Shown here: piece by piece, positions 19,427 through 29,865 of the stretch
How positions within the stretch are numbered: position 1 is the first letter of the stretch
Layout: each line of letters opens with the position of its first letter
Assembly: GCA_029884035.1 (NCBI GenBank)
Contig: JAOUIM010000003.1
Coordinates: forward strand, 1-38,104
Direction: 5' to 3'
DNA from: Aquincola sp.
GTDB lineage: Bacteria; Pseudomonadota; Gammaproteobacteria; Burkholderiales; Burkholderiaceae_C
Length of the DNA stretch: 38,104 nucleotides
Notes under the pieces: model-generated
What the model saw: only the letters and a program-made list of their open reading frames with translations
Databases searched by the model: none
What the model was told of the DNA's origin: nothing
Position numbers and translations under genes: made by a program

Positions 19427-19978
19427 CGGCGGCACTCGACTGCCGCAGGGTGCGAGTCCATGTACCCGCAGAACATGCCGAGTGCACCAAGGATGTGCTC
19501 GCGGGTGAGCTTGGCGGCCAGGCGCGCGTTGCGTACCTCGAAGGCTTCGAGAGTGGCCTGGTGCTCGGCGCGCGCGCAGCGCATGCCCAAGGTCAGCAAG
19601 AGCGGATCGACCAGATAACGTTCGCTCTTGTCGAGCGCGGCGTGGATTGCCTCCAGGTGACATGGCAGACCGCACGCGCGATACAGCGCGGAGTGGAACT
19701 CGCGATCGCGCTCGCACCACAACAACCGGATCGCGCTCGCGTGCGAACGCCTCGCAGGCCTTGCGTGCCTGCGCCAGTTCGTGCGGCTCCAGACGCGTCA
19801 GGGCTTCGCGCACCGGGATCCGGCTGGTGTTGAAGTGCTGAGTGATCGCCTCCTGGCGCCGAGGATCGACGTCCTTCAACGCGCCCGAGGTCACGGCCCG
19901 ACGCCGGCTCTCGAAGATCGTGTCCACAGCCGAAGGGCTGTTGCCCAGGTTCAACTTCCTGATCCGAATTGCTACCAC
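19288..19978 (-). pseudogene. Frameshifted, internally deleted GntR/FCD family regulator
   Basis: HTH half ([40 protein letters not shown]) and FCD half (ERDREFHSALYRACGLPCHLEAIHAALDKSERYLVDPL...HILGALG) lie in different reverse frames with the wing/linker missing. Confidence 0.75.
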
Positions 19979-20125
19979 GATCGAGACGACCGGCGCCTCG
20001 GGTGCATCCGCAGTGATCCTAGGCCATCACGTATTGCATATTGGATGTAGCCCGGAATAATGATTCAACCCGGCACGCGATCATCGCCCCGGGCACCACC
20101 CGCCCAAGCATCGAAAGGATCTACC

Positions 20126-20941
20126 GTGATTGCAAGGACACTGATCATCTTGGCAGGAGCCCTGGGCCTGCTGCTGTCGAGCGCCGCGCGCGCCGACAAG
20201 CTCGACGACATTATCGCCTCGGGCAAGCTGCGCTGCGCCGTGGTACTCGACTTCCCGCCAATGGGATCTCGCGACGAGAAGAACGAGCCGATCGGCTTCG
20301 ACGTCGACACCTGCAACGACCTCGCCAAGGCGCTCGGCGTGAAGGCCGAGATCGTCGAGACACCGTTCCCCGATCGCATCCCGGCGCTGGTGTCCGGTCG
20401 CGCCGATGTCGGCGTGGCCTCCACCTCCGACACGCTGCAGCGCGCCAAGACGATCGGCTTCTCGGTCCCCTACTTCGTCTTCAAGATGGTGGTGCTGACC
20501 AAGAAAGGCACCAACATCAACGCCTACAACACGTTGAAGGGACGCAAGCCCGGGTCGGTGACCGGGACTTACGAGGCGATCGCGCTCGAGAAGGACGTGA
20601 AGAAGTGGAACGACCCGAAAGGCTCGTTCCGCGCCTACCAGACGCAGGCCGACGTGTTCCTCGCACTCGCCCAGGGCCAGATCGAGGCCACCGTCGTCAC
20701 CTCCACCGTCGCGGCCGCCACGATCAAGGCTGGCAAGTACAAGGACCTGCAGATGGGCGGCGACGCGCCGTACGACCTTGATTACGTCTCGCTGATCGCG
20801 CTGCGCCAGGAGTACGGCCTGCTCAACTACCTCAACCTGTTCACCCACCTGCAGACCCGGACCGGCCGTGCGCAGGAGCTGTACGCGAAGTGGGTGGGCG
20901 GCACGATGCCCGACCTCACGGTGAAGGGCGTCTATCGCTGA
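20126..20941 (+). CDS. Amino-acid ABC transporter substrate-binding protein (family 3)
   Basis: GTG start after a GAAAGGA ribosome-binding-like site; signal peptide; LDDIIASGKLRCAVVLDFPPMGSRDEKNEPIGFDVDTCNDLAKALG; ALVSGRADVGVASTSDTLQRAKTIGFSVPYF. Confidence 0.9.
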   Translation: MIARTLIILAGALGLLLSSAARADKLDDIIASGKLRCAVVLDFPPMGSRDEKNEPIGFDVDTCNDLAKALGVKAEIVETPFPDRIPALVSGRADVGVASTSDTLQRAKTIGFSVPYFVFKMVVLTKKGTNINAYNTLKGRKPGSVTGTYEAIALEKDVKKWNDPKGSFRAYQTQADVFLALAQGQIEATVVTSTVAAATIKAGKYKDLQMGGDAPYDLDYVSLIALRQEYGLLNYLNLFTHLQTRTGRAQELYAKWVGGTMPDLTVKGVYR

Positions 20942-21027
20942 GCGCCGGCGAGGCCCGACCCGCAGGGGTTACGGCCTCGCAACTTTGTTGCCGGCGCAGC
21001 GGAATCGCGGCGCTCCCGCAGCAGACA

Positions 21028-21690
21028 ATGAACTACACGTTTCACTGGCACCAGGCGTTCCAGGCGCTGCCCGCCATGCTGGGCGGCGCGCTGGTGACGA
21101 TCGAAGTGGCCGTCCTGTCGATGCTGATCGGCACGGTCTGCGGCATCGCGCTCGCGCTCGCGCGCAACACCAGGAACCGGCTGGCGCGCGGCGTCGCCAC
21201 GGTGTGGATCGAGACCGCGCGCAACACGCCGGCACTGTTCCAGATCTACATGATCTATTTCGGGCTCGGATCGCTCGGGATCTTCGTCGACTCCTTCCCG
21301 GCGCTGCTCGTCGGCATCGCGTTCAATAATGCGGGCTACCTCGCCGAGACGTTCCGCGGCGGCCTGCGCGCAATCCCGCCCACGCAGGTGCGCGCCGCCC
21401 GCTCGCTGGGCATGAGCGCACCGCAGGCGTTCCGGCTGATCGTGCTGCCCCAGCTGCTTCGCACCGTGTTCCACCCGATGACCAACCAGATGGTGTGGGC
21501 CATCCTGATGACCTCCCTCGGTGTCGTCGTCGGCCTCAACAGCGACCTGACCGGCATCACGCAGGAGCTCAACGTGCGCACGTTCCGCACCTTCGAGTTC
21601 TTCGTCATGGCCGCGGCGATCTACTACCTGATCACCAAGACGGTCACGCTGTCGGCACGCCTTCTGGCGGCACGGCTGTTCCGTTACTAG
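21028..21690 (+). CDS. Polar amino-acid ABC transporter permease (HisM-like)
   Basis: ETARNTPALFQIYMIYFGLGSLGI; GYLAETFRGGLRAIPPTQVRAARSLGMSAPQAFRLIVLPQ. Confidence 0.9.
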   Translation: MNYTFHWHQAFQALPAMLGGALVTIEVAVLSMLIGTVCGIALALARNTRNRLARGVATVWIETARNTPALFQIYMIYFGLGSLGIFVDSFPALLVGIAFNNAGYLAETFRGGLRAIPPTQVRAARSLGMSAPQAFRLIVLPQLLRTVFHPMTNQMVWAILMTSLGVVVGLNSDLTGITQELNVRTFRTFEFFVMAAAIYYLITKTVTLSARLLAARLFRY

Positions 21691-21699
21691 AGCAGCGCG

Positions 21700-22353
21700 A
21701 TGATCGAGACCGACTTCGCGCGCACCGACCTGTGGTTCATGCTGCAGGGCGCCGGCATGACCCTGGCGCTGACCTTCTGGGCGGTGCTGGGCGGCACGGT
21801 GATGGGCTTCGTGTTCGGCGTTCTGCGCGCCGTCGCATCGTCATGGATCAATGCGATCCTGGGCGCGGTGCTCGATATCTTCCGCTCGATTCCGCTGCTG
21901 ATCCAGTTCATCCTCGCCAACTCGTTCAAGTCGATCGTCGGCCTCGACGTGTCCGCGTTCACGGTCGCCTGCGTTGTGTTGGCGATCTACACCTCGGCCT
22001 ACTGCGCCGAGATCGTGCGCGCCGGGGTGCTGGCCGTGCCCTCCACGACGCGACGTGCCGCCCGTTCGCTCGGGCTGACCTGGTGGCAGGACCTGCGCCA
22101 CATCGTCTACCCGATCGCGCTGCGTGTGTCGCTGCCGTCGTGGGTCGGCCTCACGCTGGGCGTGATGAAGGACACCTCGCTGGTGCTCTGGATCGGGATC
22201 GTCGAGCTGCTGCGCGCGTCGCAGGTCATCGTCACCCGCATCCAGGAGCCACTGCTGGTGCTGATGCTGTGCGGCTTGATCTACTTCCTGATGAGCTACC
22301 CTATCTCGCGCCTGGGCGCGTACCTCGAAACACGGTGGCGCGACGATGATTGA
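21700..22353 (+). CDS. Polar amino-acid ABC transporter permease
   Basis: VLDIFRSIPLLIQFILAN; AYCAEIVRAGVLAVPSTTRRAARSLGLTWWQDLRHIVYP. Confidence 0.9.
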   Translation: MIETDFARTDLWFMLQGAGMTLALTFWAVLGGTVMGFVFGVLRAVASSWINAILGAVLDIFRSIPLLIQFILANSFKSIVGLDVSAFTVACVVLAIYTSAYCAEIVRAGVLAVPSTTRRAARSLGLTWWQDLRHIVYPIALRVSLPSWVGLTLGVMKDTSLVLWIGIVELLRASQVIVTRIQEPLLVLMLCGLIYFLMSYPISRLGAYLETRWRDDD

Positions 22354-23068
22354 GATCCAGGACGTCCACAAATCCTTCGGCGCCCTCCAGGTGCTGCGCG
22401 GCGTCTCGATGACGGTCAACAAGGGCGAGGTCGTCTCGGTGATCGGCGGCTCGGGCTCGGGCAAGTCCACCTTGCTGATGTGCATCAACGGGCTCGAATC
22501 GATCCAGGCCGGGCGCATCCTGGTCGACGGCACCGACGTGCATGCACGCGGCACCAACCTGAATCAGTTGCGCCAGCGCATCGGCATCGTGTTCCAGCAA
22601 TGGAACGCGTTCCCGCACCTGACGGTGCGCGAGAACGTGATGCTGGCTCCGCGCAAGGTGCTGGGCAAGAGCGTCGAAGAGGCCGACCAGATCGCCAGCG
22701 ACAAGCTGCGCCATGTCGGGCTGGGCGACAAGCTCGACGTCTACCCGAGCAAGCTCTCGGGCGGCCAGCAGCAGCGAATGGCGATCGCGCGGGCGCTGGC
22801 CATGTCGCCCGACTACATGCTGTTCGACGAGGTCACCTCCGCGCTCGACCCGCAACTGGTCGGCGAAGTGCTGGACACGATGCGCAGTCTTTCGGCCGAA
22901 GGCATGACCATGATCGTCGTCACGCACGAGATCGGCTTCGCGCGTGAGGTCTCGCACCGTGTCGCGTTCTTCAAATCCGGCCGCATCCACGAGATCGGCC
23001 CGCCCGAGCAGGTCATCGGCAATCCGCGCGAGCCGGAGACGGCGGAGTTTCTCAAGTCGGTGCTCTGA
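22346..23068 (+). CDS. Polar amino-acid ABC transporter ATP-binding protein
   Basis: Walker A GGSGSGKST, signature [14 protein letters not shown], Walker B YMLFDEVTSALDP; overlaps the upstream permease. Confidence 0.93.
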   Translation: MIEIQDVHKSFGALQVLRGVSMTVNKGEVVSVIGGSGSGKSTLLMCINGLESIQAGRILVDGTDVHARGTNLNQLRQRIGIVFQQWNAFPHLTVRENVMLAPRKVLGKSVEEADQIASDKLRHVGLGDKLDVYPSKLSGGQQQRMAIARALAMSPDYMLFDEVTSALDPQLVGEVLDTMRSLSAEGMTMIVVTHEIGFAREVSHRVAFFKSGRIHEIGPPEQVIGNPREPETAEFLKSVL

Positions 23069-23088
23069 GCCGGCCAGCCTCGAAGACG

Positions 23089-24381
23089 ATGCTCAGCGCC
23101 GACGACACGCCGCTGCAGCAGCTCGCTGCAGCCGACCTGACGTGCGACGTGCTGGTGATCGGCGCGGGCACCGTGGGCCTGGCCATCGCGCTGCGCCTGC
23201 AGCAGGATGGCCGCCAGGTCACGGTGATCGATCGCACCGGAGTCGCGGCCGAGGCGAGCCGCGGCAACGCCGGCGCGCTGGCCTTCACCGACATCATGCC
23301 GCTGGCCTCGCCCGGCATCCTGCGCAAGGCGCCGCGCTGGCTGCTCGACCCACTGGGCCCGCTGTCGATCGCCCCCGCCTACCTGCCGCGCATAGCACCC
23401 TGGCTGTTCCATTTCTGGCGCGCGAGCTTCCCCGAGCGCGTCAAGGCCAGCGCCGCGGCCCAGGCCGCGCTGATGGATCTGTCGATCACCGAGACCGACG
23501 CGATGCTGGCCGCCGCCGGCGCGTCCGACATGCTGCGCAGCGACGGCGTGCTGCACGTGTACGAGAGCGAGACCGAGCTCACGGCCTCGCAGGCCAGCTG
23601 GCAGGCGCGCGCCGAGCACGGCATCGCCTTCACGCACCTGCACGGCCCGCAGGCGATCGCCGAGCTGCAACCCGGCCTCTCGCCCACGCTGGTCGCGGCC
23701 ACCTTCCTGCCGGCCTGGAAGACGGTCACCGATCCGCTGCTACTCACGCTCGCCCTCGCGCGCCGCTTCACCGAGCTGGGTGGGAGGCTGCGCCGCGGCG
23801 AGGCGCTGGCGCTCGAGTCGGTTGCGGACGGTGTCGTCGTGCCGCTAGCGGGTGCCCAGCGCATGACGGCGCAGCGCGTCGTGGTGGCCGCGGGCGCGTG
23901 GTCGCACCGCCTCGCGCGCACCCTGGGTGAGCGCATCCCGCTCGAGACCGAGCGCGGCTACAACACCACGCTGCCGGTGACGGCCTTCGACCTCAAGCGC
24001 CAGCTCACCTTCGGCGGCCACGGCTTCGTCGTCACGCCGCTCACCTGTGGCGTGCGCGTCGGCGGCGCGGTCGAGCTGGCGGGCCTGGACGCACCGCCCA
24101 ACTTCCAGCGTTCGGAAATCATGCTGGCCAAGGCCAAGCGCTTCATGCCGGGCCTGGCCACCGAGGGCGGCACGCAGTGGATGGGCTTTCGCCCGTCGCT
24201 GCCCGACACCTTGCCGGCCATCGGCGCCGCGGCACGCGACGCGCGCGTGACCTACGCCTTCGGCCACGGTCACCTGGGCCTGACGCAGGCGGCCGCCACG
24301 GCGCGGCTGGTCGCCGACCTCATGGCCGGGCGCCCGAGCGCGCTCGACCTCGCGCCGTTCCGCCCGCAGCGGTTTGCGTAG
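23089..24381 (+). CDS. lhpB: DadA-like FAD-dependent oxidoreductase, probable D-hydroxyproline dehydrogenase
   Basis: CDVLVIGAGTVGLAIALRLQQDGRQVTVIDRTGVAAEASRGNAGALAFTDIMPLASPG; HGHLGLTQAAATARLVADL; hydroxyproline gene context. Confidence 0.82.
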   Translation: MLSADDTPLQQLAAADLTCDVLVIGAGTVGLAIALRLQQDGRQVTVIDRTGVAAEASRGNAGALAFTDIMPLASPGILRKAPRWLLDPLGPLSIAPAYLPRIAPWLFHFWRASFPERVKASAAAQAALMDLSITETDAMLAAAGASDMLRSDGVLHVYESETELTASQASWQARAEHGIAFTHLHGPQAIAELQPGLSPTLVAATFLPAWKTVTDPLLLTLALARRFTELGGRLRRGEALALESVADGVVVPLAGAQRMTAQRVVVAAGAWSHRLARTLGERIPLETERGYNTTLPVTAFDLKRQLTFGGHGFVVTPLTCGVRVGGAVELAGLDAPPNFQRSEIMLAKAKRFMPGLATEGGTQWMGFRPSLPDTLPAIGAAARDARVTYAFGHGHLGLTQAAATARLVADLMAGRPSALDLAPFRPQRFA

Positions 24382-24402
24382 GCCGCCCACGAAAGCCCTG
24401 CC

Positions 24403-25443
24403 ATGAGGACCCAGCGCGTGATCTCGATCGTCCGCTGCCACGCCGAGGGCGAGGTCGGCGACGTGATCGTCGGCGGCGTGCTGCCGCCGCCCGCGCGCAC
24501 GATGTTCGAACGCATGACCGCGATGCAGCGCGACCAGGACAGCCTGCGCCGCCTGCTGCTGTGCGAGCCGCGCGGCAGCGTGGCGCGGCACATCAACCTG
24601 ATCACGCCACCGCTGCGCGACGATTGCGACATCGGCATGATCACGATGGAGCCCACCGAGTTCGTGCCGATGTCGGGCTCCAACCTGATCTGCACCGTGA
24701 CGGTGGCGCTGGAGACTGGCATCCTGCCGATGCACGAGCCCGAGACCATCGTCCGCGTCGACACCGCCGCCGGGCCGGTTCGCGCGCGCGCCACCTGCCG
24801 CGACGGCAAGTGCGTGTCGGTGGAGTTCGCCAACGTGCCGAGCCTGGTCGACCGGCTGGACGCCACGCTCGAGATCGAAGGGCTCGGCCGCGTGGTCGTC
24901 GACATTGCCTACGGCGGCATGTGGTACGCCATCACCGATGCCACGCAGCTCGGCTTTCGCATCGAGCCGCACGAAGGGCGCGACCTGGCCAGCGCGGGCG
25001 AAAAGATCCGCCGGGCCGCACGCGAGCAACTCAGCGTCGTGCACCCCAAGAACCCCGAGATCGCCGGCGTCAGCATCGTGCAGTTCACCCGGCCCTTCGC
25101 CGGCGTGGGCCAGGTCACGCGCAATACCGTCATCGTCGCGCCCGGCCGTTCGGACCGCAGCCCCTGCGGCACCGGCACCTGCGCGCGCATGGCGATGCTG
25201 CACGCGCGAGGCGCCATGGAGGTGGGCGACTCGATGGTCCACGAATCGATCATCGGCTCGCGCTTCACGGGCCGCATCGTCGGCACGACCACGGTGGGAG
25301 GCAGGCCGGCGATCCTGCCGACCATCGAGGGCCGGGCGTGGATCACCGGGCTGGCCAGCGAGATGCTCGATCCGAGCGACCCGTACCAGACCGGCTATGT
25401 GCTGGCCGACACCTGGGGGGTCAGCGGCACGACGTCGCAGTGA
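24403..25443 (+). CDS. Proline racemase family protein, atypical (SGSN / SPCGTGT)
   Basis: [61 protein letters not shown]. Confidence 0.82.
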   Translation: MRTQRVISIVRCHAEGEVGDVIVGGVLPPPARTMFERMTAMQRDQDSLRRLLLCEPRGSVARHINLITPPLRDDCDIGMITMEPTEFVPMSGSNLICTVTVALETGILPMHEPETIVRVDTAAGPVRARATCRDGKCVSVEFANVPSLVDRLDATLEIEGLGRVVVDIAYGGMWYAITDATQLGFRIEPHEGRDLASAGEKIRRAAREQLSVVHPKNPEIAGVSIVQFTRPFAGVGQVTRNTVIVAPGRSDRSPCGTGTCARMAMLHARGAMEVGDSMVHESIIGSRFTGRIVGTTTVGGRPAILPTIEGRAWITGLASEMLDPSDPYQTGYVLADTWGVSGTTSQ

Positions 25444-25668
25444 TGGAGCGACACGCCCAGCGCATCTCCCTTGACGACGTCGTTGATGCTCGGCCCGCGC
25501 CGGACATGGTCGGCTAGCGCTGCGAAGCTGCCGGTCGGCTCCGCATGGAGCCATCCGAATGAAGCCGCGCATCGGCGGACACACAGACAGAAGGTAGATT
25601 GGGCGATTCCGGCGCAGGGCACCGATGCGCCTCGTCGCACGGGTACTCAGACTCTCCCGAGCGATGGG

Positions 25669-26640
25669 TCAGCGGACGACGACCACCATCTTCCCGTTCG
25701 CTCGATTCTCGTCCATGGCTCGGTGAGCCGCGGGAATTTGATCGAACCGCCAGACGGGTCCCCGCAGGATCTCGAGTTGCCCGCTCTCCACCATCGAGAC
25801 GTATTGCTGGAGTTGCCCACGTGAGATGTCGCCGGCACCGCCTGAGTAAGAGGTCAGCCGCACCGCCGTCGGAATGTCGTCCATGGGGCGGAACGACGGC
25901 AACTCCCACTGTCCCCCAAGGATGCCCGTCATGCAGACGACTCCACCCGGACGCGCACACTGAAGCGAGTCGAGCAGTGAGGTGGTCCCGATCAGCTCGA
26001 GCACACGGTCCACCCCTTGAGGATGGGCCGCACGCACTTGCGCTGTGACGGCGCCAGTGTCGATCATGACTTCGTCGGCTCCGGCGGCTTTGAGTACGCT
26101 GGCTTTCGCTGCGCTTCGGGACGTGGAGATGACCTTCAAACCGGCATGTTTCGCCATCGCGAGTGTCGCGAGCCCGATCGACGACGTGCCGCCACGAATC
26201 AGGAGCGTCTCGCCGCTCTTCACTTCAAGGCCGGTGTGAAGCGAGCCGTGGCAAGTCTGCAGCATCTCGGGCAGTGCGCCGAGCACCTCCCAGGGCAGCT
26301 CTGTCGCGAGCGGGAACACGTTCGACGAGTGTACGCAGGCGTACTCGGCGTACGACCCATCGAACTGTCGCCCCATGCCGCCCATCATCGCGGCGACACG
26401 CTGTCCAGATGCGATTTGCCCGCTCGGATCGCTCACGACGGTCCCCACGCACTCGATGCCCAGAACTCGCGGAAGCTTCACGGAAGGCGACTGACCGATA
26501 CGCGTGAACCACTCCGAGCGGTTCAGCCCGAAGGCGCGAATCTCGATGAGCACCTCGCCTGCCGCTGCTTCAGGCCTCGGAATGTCCTCCAGGACGAACG
26601 CGTCGGGGCCGCCCGGTCGATGGAGTCTCCAAGCTCTCAT
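25669..26640 (-). CDS. Zinc-independent MDR family oxidoreductase (quinone oxidoreductase-like)
   Basis: FGLNRSEWFTRIGQSPSVKLPRVLGIECVGTVV; LLIRGGTSSIGLATLAMAKHAGLKVISTSRS cofactor-binding motif; C-terminal HRAMDENRANGKMVVVV. Confidence 0.88.
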   Translation of the reverse strand: MRAWRLHRPGGPDAFVLEDIPRPEAAAGEVLIEIRAFGLNRSEWFTRIGQSPSVKLPRVLGIECVGTVVSDPSGQIASGQRVAAMMGGMGRQFDGSYAEYACVHSSNVFPLATELPWEVLGALPEMLQTCHGSLHTGLEVKSGETLLIRGGTSSIGLATLAMAKHAGLKVISTSRSAAKASVLKAAGADEVMIDTGAVTAQVRAAHPQGVDRVLELIGTTSLLDSLQCARPGGVVCMTGILGGQWELPSFRPMDDIPTAVRLTSYSGGAGDISRGQLQQYVSMVESGQLEILRGPVWRFDQIPAAHRAMDENRANGKMVVVVR

Positions 26641-26644
26641 AGCG

Positions 26645-26788
26645 TCATCCTCGCGGCTGTATCGTCGAGCAGGTGTTCGTCAGCGCCAGCGCCACGATGC
26701 CATTCATCTTCGCCACACCGGTGGCCAGGCCGCTGTCCCGCAGGATGCGCATCGCGAAGGCCTCGACCTCGGCGATGCTCATCACCAT
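26645..26788 (-). pseudogene. Remnant of an Ldh_2 (malate/lactate/pyrroline-2-carboxylate reductase-like) gene
   Basis: 47-codon reading MVMSIAEVEAFAMRILRDSGLATGVAKMNGIVALALTNTCSTIQPRG* joins an Ldh_2-like N-terminus to an internal G[IL]VAL..xN[TS] segment. Confidence 0.45.
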
Positions 26789-26816
26789 GCGGGGCGCGGC
26801 CGCCACGAACCCTGCC

Positions 26817-27916
<1,100 letters not shown>

Positions 27917-27920
<4 letters not shown>

Positions 27921-28852
27921 GCCTTTGCCCACGATGAGTACCAGGTCTTGAAGAGTCGCAGTTGGTCGCGCGCGAAGGTCTTCTGGCTCTCCGACAACGC
28001 GTCGGTCGGGTTGAAGTGCAGCTCGTACTCGGGGTTGCCTTCCAGGACCATCAGGTACTTGTAGAACAGCACCAGGTCCACGCCCTCGTCGAAGGTTGAC
28101 AGCACCATCAGCGCATCGTCCAGTTCCTGCGCCTGGCGGCGCGCCGGCGCATCGCCCTGCGCGGCCTTCTCGCACAGCGCGGCCAGGTGCAGCACTTCGC
28201 GCGGCAGCACGTTGCCGATGCCGGTGATGGCGCCCTTGGCCCCGCAGTTCACGTAGCCGTGGAAGACGCCGGTGTCCACGCCCACCATCAGCGTCAGCGC
28301 CGACGAGCGGCCCGTGATGTGCTCGGCCGCATAGCTCATGGCCGCCTCGCTGCCGAACTCCTTGAAACCGATCAGGTGCGGGTACTTCTCGTGCAGCGAG
28401 AAGAACAGGTCGGCCTTGGTCTCGAAGCCGTAGTACGGGCTGTTGTAGATGACGGCCGGCAGGTCGACCCCCGCTTCGAGGATGCCCGCGAAGTGCGCGT
28501 ACTGCGCCGCCACCGACGACCCGCGCGACAGGACGCGCGGGATCACCATCAGGCCGGCCGCGCCGGTGCGCTTGGCGTGCGCGGCCAGCGCCGCAGCGCG
28601 CATCGGGTTCTGCGCGCCGGTGCCGACGATGACCCGCAGACCGGCCTTCACCAGCCGCTCCACCCCGGTCATGCGCTGCTCGTCGGTCAGCAGCGGCCAA
28701 TCGCCCATCGAGCCGCAGTAGATGACGCCGGACATGCCGGCGGCCACCAGTTCCTTGCCCTTGCGCACCAGCGCATCGAAGTCCGGCGTGCGGTCGGCCC
28801 TGCAGGGCGTCATCAGGGCGGGCATGACGCCCGTGAATACGTTCTTGCTCAT
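27917..28852 (-). CDS. lhpC: DapA-family 1-pyrroline-4-hydroxy-2-carboxylate deaminase
   Basis: [83 protein letters not shown]; matches remembered LhpC-type sequences closely. Confidence 0.85.
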
Positions 28853-28925
28853 CGTCTGTGCTCTCCATCGTACGCGGCGAAGACTGGATTTTATACAATC
28901 GACAAGTCAAGTCCAAGTCTCCACC

Positions 28926-29696
28926 TTGCTCGCCGCCTTGAAGCCTCGCCTCGGCCACCGCACCCTGTCCGCCGCCATCGTCGAGCAGCTGCGGCGCGAC
29001 ATCCTGGACGGCACCTACGCGGCCGGTGCGCAGTTGCGCCAGGACGCGCTGGCGGCCAGCTTCCAGGTCAGCCGCATTCCGGTGCGCGAGGCCCTGTTCC
29101 AGCTGGAAGCCGAAGGCCTGGTGCTGATCGAGCCGCACAAGGGTGCCATCGTCTCGGCCTTCTCGCTGGAGGAGATCGACGACGTCTTCGATCTGCGCGT
29201 GATGCTCGAGCCGCGCATGCTGGCGCCCTCGGCGCCGCTGCTGACGCCGGACGACTTCGCCGAGATCTCGGCACTGGATGCGGCATTCGCGGGCGCCATC
29301 GCCGCGCAGGACGTGGCGCAATGGGGGCAGCTCAACGCGCGCTTCCATCTGGCGCTGTACCGCCACGCACGCCAGCCGCGCACGCTGGCCATCGTCACCT
29401 CGCTGCTGCAGACCAGCGACCGCTTCACGCGTCTGCAGATGAACCGGGCTCCGGCGTTGAGCCGGGCCGAGAATGAACACCGCAAGCTGTTGCGCCTGTG
29501 CCGGGAGGGCAAGGTGAGCGAGGCGTGCGACTACCTGGTGGCCCACATCGAGAAGGTGCGCCGGGACCTGCACGCGCTGCTCAAGCGCGGTTCGGACACT
29601 GGCGCCGCGCGACCGCAAGTCGATCCCCGGAACAAGTCCAAGGTTGGCAAGATGCCTTCCTCATCATCGACCCACCGGGTCAAGCGCCGCCCATGA
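28926..29696 (+). CDS. GntR family (FCD domain) transcriptional regulator
   Basis: [66 protein letters not shown] plus FCD domain; probable TTG start at 28926 or 28938; divergent from lhpC. Confidence 0.85.
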   Translation: MLAALKPRLGHRTLSAAIVEQLRRDILDGTYAAGAQLRQDALAASFQVSRIPVREALFQLEAEGLVLIEPHKGAIVSAFSLEEIDDVFDLRVMLEPRMLAPSAPLLTPDDFAEISALDAAFAGAIAAQDVAQWGQLNARFHLALYRHARQPRTLAIVTSLLQTSDRFTRLQMNRAPALSRAENEHRKLLRLCREGKVSEACDYLVAHIEKVRRDLHALLKRGSDTGAARPQVDPRNKSKVGKMPSSSSTHRVKRRP

Positions 29697-29865
29697 TCGA
29701 GAGCTTCTCGATGACCTCGTCCGTCTGCCCGCATGTGGCCGCCGCGATGGCCTGTGCGCTTGCCGTTGTCGCGCCCTGTTGGGGCGGCTGCCTGCCGCTG
29801 AGCCTGCGGCTGACCACCTGGCCCGCGGCAGGGGTGCGCTGGCTTGTGACACAGGCCTGACAGCG

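Noticed and set aside
25395-25640. Reverse ORF (…GWLHAEPTGSFAALADHVRRGPSINDVVKGDALGVSLHHC…) in the gap between the racemase and MDR genes
   Set aside because: Looks somewhat protein-like but I could not match it to a family; it overlaps the end of the racemase gene. Could be a relic; a profile search would decide.
29680-29760. Reverse reading …[24 protein letters not shown] at the gntR/hydrolase junction
   Set aside because: Possible C-terminal relic of a lost reverse gene, but too short and unmatched to support.
29694-29860. Short forward [29 protein letters not shown]… upstream of the hydrolase
   Set aside because: No ribosome-binding evidence or family match and it overlaps the gntR end; likely spurious.
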